Part shown: in pieces, positions 58,917 to 64,000 of the stretch
Numbering within the stretch: the stretch's first letter is position 1
Layout of the letters: each line of letters opens with the position of its first letter
DNA from: JAZOTM01 sp045657625
GTDB taxonomy: Bacteria; Bacillota; Clostridia; Lachnospirales; Lachnospiraceae
Length of the DNA stretch: 64,000 nt
NCBI GenBank assembly: GCA_045657625.1
Contig: JAZOTM010000040.1
Span: 1 to 64,000 of the forward strand
Direction: 5' to 3'
The notes under the pieces: generated by a model
Seen by the model: the letters and a program-made list of their open reading frames with translations, nothing else
The model's database searches: none
What the model was told of the DNA's origin: nothing
Program-made: the position numbers and the translations under genes

Positions 58917-59759
58917 TTATACCACCATGATAATACCGCCATCATTTGCATACATGCTGCTGACACCGGCTGTATCCAATACCACGATTTCTTTGAACAT
59001 ATTCAAATCTTCCAATTTCTTCTTTACGAACTCTGCACGTTCCGGGCAGTTGCAGTGAGAAACAGCAATGATCTTTTCCTTGCTATCTGTCACACGTTCT
59101 ACCATAGTCTCTACCATTTTTCCAAGGGCTTTGTTGATTCCACGCGCCTGTCCAAGTTGGCAAATATTTCCTTCCGGTGTAGAACCCATGATTGGCTTGA
59201 TATTTAATACGTTTGCCACTTTTTCCTTTAAATGGCTCAAACGACCTGCTTTACGCAAGGTTTCCAATGTTTCCAGTACAAAATAGGTATGCTGACTTTC
59301 AATATAAGCCTCTGTTTGTTCCACCACTTCTTCAAAGGAAAGTCCCTGTTTTTCCAACTCTTCTGCCTTCATGCCAATCAAAGTCTGTCCAATAGAAGCA
59401 GAACGAGAATTGAAAATATAAATCTTCTTGTCTTCCCCGTTTTCTTCTTCGTACAAATTCTTTGCTAAAACAGCACTGTTATAGGAGCCGGAAAGCTGTG
59501 CGGATAAGGTCACAACATAAATGTGATCTACATCACCCTGAAATTTTTCCATAAAAGCTTCCGGAGACGGACATGAAGACTTTGGACTATTCGGGCTCTC
59601 TTTTACTCTGCGTAAAAAATCAGCCTGATCAAAACTTTCATCATCCACAATACGGCAATTATCTACTTCTAATTCCAACGGCACATTCACGTAATTGCCG
59701 GTCTTCTTCAATTCTTCCGGTATTTCTCCACAACTATCGATTACAATTCTGTAACTCAT
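58917..59759 (-). CDS. DegV-family fatty-acid-binding protein
   Basis: A 280-residue DegV protein. It has the usual SYRIVIDSCGEIP start, VVTLSAQLSGSYNSA in the first lobe, GRLSHLKEKVANVLNIKPIM in the middle, and a C-terminal AGVSSMYANDGGI. DegV (FakB) proteins bind fatty acids and present them to the FakA kinase for phospholipid synthesis; fakA is not in the window. The start at 59759 follows AGGAGG; a reading 8 codons longer has no such site. Confidence 0.95.
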   Translation of the reverse strand: MSYRIVIDSCGEIPEELKKTGNYVNVPLELEVDNCRIVDDESFDQADFLRRVKESPNSPKSSCPSPEAFMEKFQGDVDHIYVVTLSAQLSGSYNSAVLAKNLYEEENGEDKKIYIFNSRSASIGQTLIGMKAEELEKQGLSFEEVVEQTEAYIESQHTYFVLETLETLRKAGRLSHLKEKVANVLNIKPIMGSTPEGNICQLGQARGINKALGKMVETMVERVTDSKEKIIAVSHCNCPERAEFVKKKLEDLNMFKEIVVLDTAGVSSMYANDGGIIMVV

Positions 59760-59829
59760 TGATTTATTCCTCCTAAAAATCAAAAAATGTTTTGATTATC
59801 AAATCTTATGTTTTTCTTTTCGATTAGAC

Positions 59830-59846
59830 GTAGTATTGAATACTAC
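59830..59846. promoter_or_regulatory. 17-bp palindrome upstream of degV
   Basis: GTAGTATT-G-AATACTAC is a perfect palindrome. A second palindrome, TTTGATTATCAAA, lies at 59791-59803. Both are in the degV leader and could be regulator sites. Confidence 0.45.
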
Positions 59847-59910
59847 ATACGGTATACTATCACTTTTCTATCTAATTGAAAAGACTAATTTTTGAAATTC
59901 TTATGAATTT

Positions 59911-61089
59911 TTAAAACCAAACCACCAAACATAAAGAATTATCACTGTTTACATAGTAATAACGATAGGTTCCGGAAATATATGTTTCCATTCCTTTTCC
60001 TTCTATAAAAAAAGAAATTGCCTGTCGATACAATTCCTCTGTAGCAAATTGAATCTGCACCGGATTTCCAATACCCATTTTGGCATCTGCCAGCATTTGG
60101 CCAATTTCATCCGGATTCCACTCCGTATAATAGAGGCCTTCTACAATAAAGTAGGATTCCTCCGTATGCGTGCACTCCGGAACTTCATAGGATACATCAA
60201 TGGTATGATCCTTTAAAATCTGCTCTGTGGTGACATTCAGATAAGAATAATCAATATACCCTTCTATTTGCTGATTATCATCAAATTCCACATCGCCCCA
60301 GGTCACATCACAATAGTAATAATTGCCGTCTATACGAACCACATTCCAAGCATGGCCTTCTCCCTGCGAATAACCGGACACCAAAAAACTTTGTACACCC
60401 AATTCCTGCAACATATATTGCATTGCTTCCGCATATCCCTTGCACACCGATCTATGATTGATAAAAACACTCAAAATATTTTGATTGTTATCAGACTCGG
60501 TATCATAGGTCACATTTTCGCAAATAATCTCGTAGACATACTTTACCTTTTCATAATCGGAATCGGAAATGGAAATGCCGGAAAGCCAACTATCCACTTC
60601 TGCATCAATAGCCGCCTGTTCCTCATTTTTTTCCAATTCTGTCATGGTATAAGAAGGATAAATAGTGGCATAAATCACTGTTTTTCCTTTACTGGTCAAC
60701 GTATAAGAATAGCCACCCACCCAGAAAATTCCACCATAATCCGCCATGACAGAATCATAGACCAACAGTACCTCTGCTGCTTCTGTCGCCGGAATTTGCA
60801 CGGAATCATCCATATTTAACATACAATTTAAAAGCAAATCGTAGCAGGTTTGCAAATCTTCCGATAGGGTGTTGTATACATACTGGTTTTCAGAGATACT
60901 CACCACTTCTGCCGTGGTATCGTCCTCCGCCCAAAGCGACGGTGCTTCTCCATCGATCAAAACCTGCACCGTACTTTCTGCTTCCTGTAATAAATTTACC
61001 AGAATCTCTTGTCCCGCATCGGAATAACAAAAGATTACCGCAAACGCCGCTACACTAATTGCAAAAATACTACCCAAAAATTTTTTCAT
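59911..61089 (-). CDS. Secreted transglutaminase-like protein
   Basis: A 392-residue protein with an N-terminal membrane helix or signal (residues 4-20) and a transglutaminase-like domain. The catalytic triad is visible as Cys216 (SVCKGYAEAM), His246 (GEGHAWNVV) and Asp261 (YYCDVTWGD), the normal order and spacing. Such domains act as cysteine peptidases or amidases at the cell surface; acyl transfer is not established. The ATG is 7 bases after the M18 aminopeptidase stop, with AGGTGA just upstream, so the two are co-transcribed. Confidence 0.92.
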   Translation of the reverse strand: MKKFLGSIFAISVAAFAVIFCYSDAGQEILVNLLQEAESTVQVLIDGEAPSLWAEDDTTAEVVSISENQYVYNTLSEDLQTCYDLLLNCMLNMDDSVQIPATEAAEVLLVYDSVMADYGGIFWVGGYSYTLTSKGKTVIYATIYPSYTMTELEKNEEQAAIDAEVDSWLSGISISDSDYEKVKYVYEIICENVTYDTESDNNQNILSVFINHRSVCKGYAEAMQYMLQELGVQSFLVSGYSQGEGHAWNVVRIDGNYYYCDVTWGDVEFDDNQQIEGYIDYSYLNVTTEQILKDHTIDVSYEVPECTHTEESYFIVEGLYYTEWNPDEIGQMLADAKMGIGNPVQIQFATEELYRQAISFFIEGKGMETYISGTYRYYYVNSDNSLCLVVWF

Positions 61090-61096
61090 ACATCAC

Positions 61097-62362
61097 CTAA
61101 ACATATGCAAAAAACTCTTTTACGCATCTTTCCAAAGCTACATAATCACCATATCCCATAACTTCTCTTGCAGAATGCATCGCCAAAATCGGCACGCCCA
61201 CATCAATTACCTGGATTGGTAAAAAGCTACCCGCAATCGCTCCTAATGTGCTTCCTCCCGGAATATCCGAGCGATTCATGTAAATCTGATAAGGAATTTC
61301 TTTTTCTATGCAAAGTCCCAATAAAATGGCCTGGGTCTGCACATCTGTAATATAACTTTGATTGTTGGCCTTTTTTATACAAAAACCATGGGTCAAAACC
61401 GGACGGTTGGTTAAATCCGCCTTTTCTTCATGATTCGGATGTAAACCATGCGCCACATCCACCGACAAAAGCATGGATTGATATAAAATACGATCACGCT
61501 CTTCGTTGTTTATCTTTAATTCCCGAAAAATACGATTCAACAATTCATGCAAAAAGAAGGAACCGGCACCTTGCTTGGTCTTGCTGCCAATTTCCTCATG
61601 GTCAAAGCCAATGGCCATTTGCAAACAAGAATCACTTTCTTTCTCAAAAATTCCTTCTAAAACCGCAGCCACTCCGGTTAAATTATCCAATCTCGGGGAA
61701 GATAAAAACTCCTGATCTCTTCCGAGGAGTACTGGTTTTTCATAACAATAAACCGATAAATCAAAATCCAAAATATCCTCTTTTTCGATATGCAGTTCCT
61801 CTGCCAAGAAGGACAAGAAATCCTCCTCTTCCCCTAAATCTACGGAAAACAGAGGCAGCATATCCAATTGCCGATTCAGTTCGACCCCTTTATTGATTTC
61901 ACGATTCATATGAATCGCCAAATTCGGGATTGTTAAAATCGGTCTGCCGGAATCATAGGACAAAGCCTTTGGATGAAAGGCATCCTTTCCTTTCAAAGCA
62001 ACCACGCCGGAAATGCCTAACGGGCGATCCAACCAAGTGTTTAAAATTGCGCCACCATATACTTCTGTATTCAATCGCACATAGGTCTTTTTCAAATCCG
62101 GATCCGCTTTAATCTTTAAACACGGATAATCCGTATGCGCTGCCGCAATACGTACTGTTTTTACGTCCTTGGGAATGCGGAAGGCAAAAAAACTGGTACC
62201 ATGATGTCTGATAAAGTAGGATTTATTTCCTTTCAAGGTCCATTTTTTATCGTAATATAATTCTTCAAACCCCGCCTTTTTTAATTTTTCTGCGCAAAAC
62301 TTTACGGTTTTGGCTGGGGATGTTCCCATTTCTAATAAGTCAAACAAAAAATCTTCTTTCAT
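61097..62362 (-). CDS. M18-family aspartyl-type aminopeptidase
   Basis: A 421-residue cytosolic metallo-aminopeptidase. Zinc ligands are visible: His76 and Asp78 in AAHTDYPCLKI, the bridging Asp in SSPRLDNLTG, the pair in FDHEEIGS, and further residues in LSVDVAHGLHPNH. Length fits the shorter clostridial clade of M18. It should cleave N-terminal acidic or neutral residues from peptides. The start at 62362 is chosen because GGAGGAAT precedes it; 19 extra codons upstream are less likely. Confidence 0.93.
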   Translation of the reverse strand: MKEDFLFDLLEMGTSPAKTVKFCAEKLKKAGFEELYYDKKWTLKGNKSYFIRHHGTSFFAFRIPKDVKTVRIAAAHTDYPCLKIKADPDLKKTYVRLNTEVYGGAILNTWLDRPLGISGVVALKGKDAFHPKALSYDSGRPILTIPNLAIHMNREINKGVELNRQLDMLPLFSVDLGEEEDFLSFLAEELHIEKEDILDFDLSVYCYEKPVLLGRDQEFLSSPRLDNLTGVAAVLEGIFEKESDSCLQMAIGFDHEEIGSKTKQGAGSFFLHELLNRIFRELKINNEERDRILYQSMLLSVDVAHGLHPNHEEKADLTNRPVLTHGFCIKKANNQSYITDVQTQAILLGLCIEKEIPYQIYMNRSDIPGGSTLGAIAGSFLPIQVIDVGVPILAMHSAREVMGYGDYVALERCVKEFFAYV

Positions 62363-62460
62363 TCTATTCCTCCGATACGTCTCCATTTTACTATAGACAA
62401 GGGATTTTTTCCACTTCACAGAAAGGGCAAACCCTTTTATAATACCTATGGGAGGATACT

Positions 62461-62964
62461 ATGATTGCACTAAAAATTAATAAAGTTAAAGATTTTATGA
62501 ATTGCCTTTTGCGTACGGAATTGTTCGATTCCTTCCTTTTAGCAGAGGCAACCATTACCACGAATGTGACCTACACGATAGAAGGTGAACTCCAAAAAGA
62601 TTTTTATTCTCAAGAAGAATTAGAATCCTTAATTTTTTATAAAGAAGCCTATGTCCCTTATGGACTACTTCGCAACAACTGTTTTCAACTGATCAAAGGC
62701 TCTCATACGCCTTTGTCTTTTCGCTTTATTTTCCATTTACCTGCAAAATTAAAGGAAGCCCTGATAAACCAAGGAGAATTCGGCTTTTCCAACGAAGAAG
62801 TGCGGTCTTTACATATGATTTTGCAGTTTCAAAATGGTACCCTTCAGGTGACTTCCGGCATATCTTACAATACGTTTCGGTTAGACCATGACTTAGACCA
62901 ATATTTTGACCATTGGATTAAGCAATTTTTATCAAAAAACCAATTAGAATTTGAAGAAATTTAG
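62461..62964 (+). CDS. DUF5721-like protein of unknown function
   Basis: A 167-residue protein. It resembles the DUF5721 proteins common in Lachnospiraceae: it begins MIALKINKVKDFMNCLLRT, then FDSFLLAEATITT and a beta-rich middle with YGLLRNNCFQLIKG. No membrane segment and no catalytic motif. GGGAGG precedes the ATG. It is divergent from the M18 gene and followed by cspA on the same strand. The family assignment is from memory of the pattern, so moderate certainty. Confidence 0.75.
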   Translation: MIALKINKVKDFMNCLLRTELFDSFLLAEATITTNVTYTIEGELQKDFYSQEELESLIFYKEAYVPYGLLRNNCFQLIKGSHTPLSFRFIFHLPAKLKEALINQGEFGFSNEEVRSLHMILQFQNGTLQVTSGISYNTFRLDHDLDQYFDHWIKQFLSKNQLEFEEI

Positions 62965-62993
62965 TTTACTTTCCCAATTGGTTATGCTATGCT
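62965..62993 (+). promoter_or_regulatory. Putative cspA promoter
   Basis: TTTACT, 17 bases and TATGCT preceded by TGC (extended -10) lie directly after the DUF5721-like gene, giving cspA a leader of about 50 bases. Confidence 0.5.
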
Positions 62994-63050
62994 GAATTTG
63001 TGCAGGTTTTGCACAATTATTATTTATTTATATGTTTTCGGAGGTACGTT

Positions 63051-63254
63051 ATGAAAAAAGGTACAGTAAAATGGTTCAGCAACCAGAAGGGGTATGGATT
63101 CATCTCAGATGAAGAAGGAAAGGACATTTTCGTTCATTTCACAGCTTTAAACATGGAAGGATTCAAAACACTCGAGGAGGGTGCTAACGTAGAATTTGAA
63201 GTTACCGATGGTGCAAAAGGACCACAGGCAGCAAATGTACTTGTTGTTAAGTAA
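63051..63254 (+). CDS. cspA: Cold-shock-domain protein
   Basis: A 67-residue single cold-shock domain that binds single-stranded RNA and DNA. RNP1 is KGYGFIS and RNP2 is DIFVHF; the N-terminal KGTVKWF is classic. The ATG at 63051 is chosen over one 17 codons upstream because CGGAGG sits directly before it and it gives the normal length. It is followed after 84 bases by a terminator shared with the convergent ClpX-like gene. Confidence 0.97.
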   Translation: MKKGTVKWFSNQKGYGFISDEEGKDIFVHFTALNMEGFKTLEEGANVEFEVTDGAKGPQAANVLVVK

Positions 63255-63338
63255 TTCATCAGTTGTCTCGGCTACCTTTTTTTCTGAAATAACTTTTATT
63301 TAGATAAAGAGATTACTAGACGCAGAAGAATGAACAGC

Positions 63339-63368
63339 AAAAGCCCAACCAATTGGTTGGGCTTTTTT
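63339..63368. terminator. Bidirectional terminator between cspA and the ClpX-like gene
   Basis: AAAAGCCCAACC and GGTTGGGCTTTT form a perfect stem around AATT with A/T runs on both sides. Confidence 0.93.
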
Positions 63369-63385
63369 CTGTCTCTTTTTCTTTT

Positions 63386-64000
63386 TTAACCCGGAAGAGC
63401 CTCTGCACCTCTCATGGTGATTAACGGGCCACCGTTCTTATTGATGTATTCCTCAGTAATGGTGACTTCACCAATATTCTCATCCTTTGGAATTTCATAC
63501 ATAATATCCAGCATATACTCTTCAATAATGGCGCGAAGAGCTCTGGCTCCGGTCTTTTCTTCCTTCGCTTTTTCTGCGATGGCACGCACCGCACCATCTG
63601 TAAAGTTCAATTTTACTTCATCCAGTTCCAATAACTTTTGGTACTGTTTCAAAATCGCATTACGCGGCTCTGTTAAAATCTTGCACAGCATATCTACAGT
63701 CAATGCTTCCATAGAGAATAAAATCGGTAAACGTCCAACGAATTCCGGAATCATACCAAATTTCTTGACATCTTCCACAGTCACCTGCTGCAACAAATTC
63801 TCTTCATGATCATATTTATCCTTCAAGTCTGCCTTAAATCCAATGGAAGATTCCTTATTCAAACGTTCCTTTATGATATCCTCAATATCCGGGAACGCAC
63901 CACCACAAATAAATAAGATATTTCTGGTGTTTACCGTAGTCATAGGCACCATAGCATTTTTGCTGGTAGCCCCTACAGGCACTTCAATCTCAGCGCCCTC
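63386..64000 (-). CDS. Second ClpX-type AAA+ unfoldase (3' part, runs off right edge)
   Basis: The last 204 codons of a ClpX-family ATPase; the frame is open to base 64000. Visible pieces are NILFICGGAF, the pre-sensor helix region, EFVGRLPILFSMEALT and the sensor II segment TGARALRAIIEEYMLD. It keeps the IGF tripeptide (SSIGFKAD) by which ClpX docks on ClpP. It differs from canonical ClpX where that has a conserved PPQGGRKHP-type stretch: here it reads EVPVGATSKNAMVPM. It is not the missing part of the left-edge clpX, since about 140 residues of AAA+ core would be absent between them. The N-terminus, including any zinc finger, is unseen. Confidence 0.9.
   Translation of the reverse strand, partial: EGAEIEVPVGATSKNAMVPMTTVNTRNILFICGGAFPDIEDIIKERLNKESSIGFKADLKDKYDHEENLLQQVTVEDVKKFGMIPEFVGRLPILFSMEALTVDMLCKILTEPRNAILKQYQKLLELDEVKLNFTDGAVRAIAEKAKEEKTGARALRAIIEEYMLDIMYEIPKDENIGEVTITEEYINKNGGPLITMRGAEALPG

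Overview
The window reads as chromosomal DNA of a low-GC, anaerobic Gram-positive of class Clostridia, most likely family Lachnospiraceae. The signs are strong AGGAGG-type ribosome binding sites, a Firmicutes-type PTS, HemZ, DegV, a PPi-dependent phosphofructokinase, the tig-clpP-clpX gene order and a DUF5721-like protein. I see no insertion sequence, prophage, plasmid module or CRISPR array. Nearly every gene is on the minus strand; the plus-strand protein genes are a CYTH protein, a HerA-like ATPase, the DUF5721-like gene and cspA.

Layout. 1-2279: protein quality control, tig-clpP-clpX (clpX runs off the left edge). 2503-4733: DJ-1 protein, CYTH protein, DUF1653 protein and an unknown membrane-anchored protein. 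4817-9059: a two-component system followed by a large esterase-like lipoprotein gene. 9197-11118: tRNA-Leu and a Na+/phosphate cotransporter. 11361-15850: a nickel locus, larC (N-terminal part only) and larB downstream of an ECF-type cbiM-cbiQ-cbiO metal transporter. 16069-23641: HerA-like ATPase, PPi-PFK, a phosphodiesterase-fold protein with a PAP2 phosphatase, a tocopherol-cyclase-like protein and a chemoreceptor. 23747-26408: GntR-regulated ABC transporter. 26656-27193: six tRNA genes. 27340-34234: rdgB, a cell-wall amidase, a papain-like secreted peptidase, a 23S rRNA methyltransferase-like enzyme and a large cyclic-nucleotide-binding-domain protein. 34333-34601: three tRNA genes. 34758-43956: HtrA protease, two methionine-cycle genes, aspS and hisS. 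44166-50034: fruR-fruK-fruA-ptsH-ptsI. 50178-55883: VOC protein, hemZ, an MBL hydrolase, a Rel-type (p)ppGpp enzyme and a YgjP-like metalloprotein. 55976-64000: tRNA-Gly, an orphan flagellin-like gene, an SseB-like gene, degV, a transglutaminase-like protein, an M18 aminopeptidase, cspA and the 3' part of a second ClpX-type unfoldase.

How the genes fit together. The window holds one complete clpP and parts of two distinct ClpX-type unfoldases, one with the usual zinc finger at the left edge and one divergent at the right edge that keeps the IGF ClpP-docking tripeptide. The fructose operon also carries the general PTS proteins HPr and EI, so sugar phosphorelay is encoded as one unit. The metal transporter and LarB/LarC point to nickel-pincer cofactor synthesis, but LarC lacks its C-terminal domain and larE and larA are not in the window.

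The most unusual signal is not protein-coding. Several intergenic spaces hold elaborate nested inverted repeats: a cloverleaf-like element at 11150-11282, a hairpin island with 37-bp tandem units at 36141-36368, and nested palindromes at 44031-44136. Others are a pair of 39-bp repeats flanking the SseB-like gene and look-alike hairpins placed directly after terminators. The elements at 11150 and 36141 share an identical hairpin stem with different loops, which suggests a dispersed family of structured elements.
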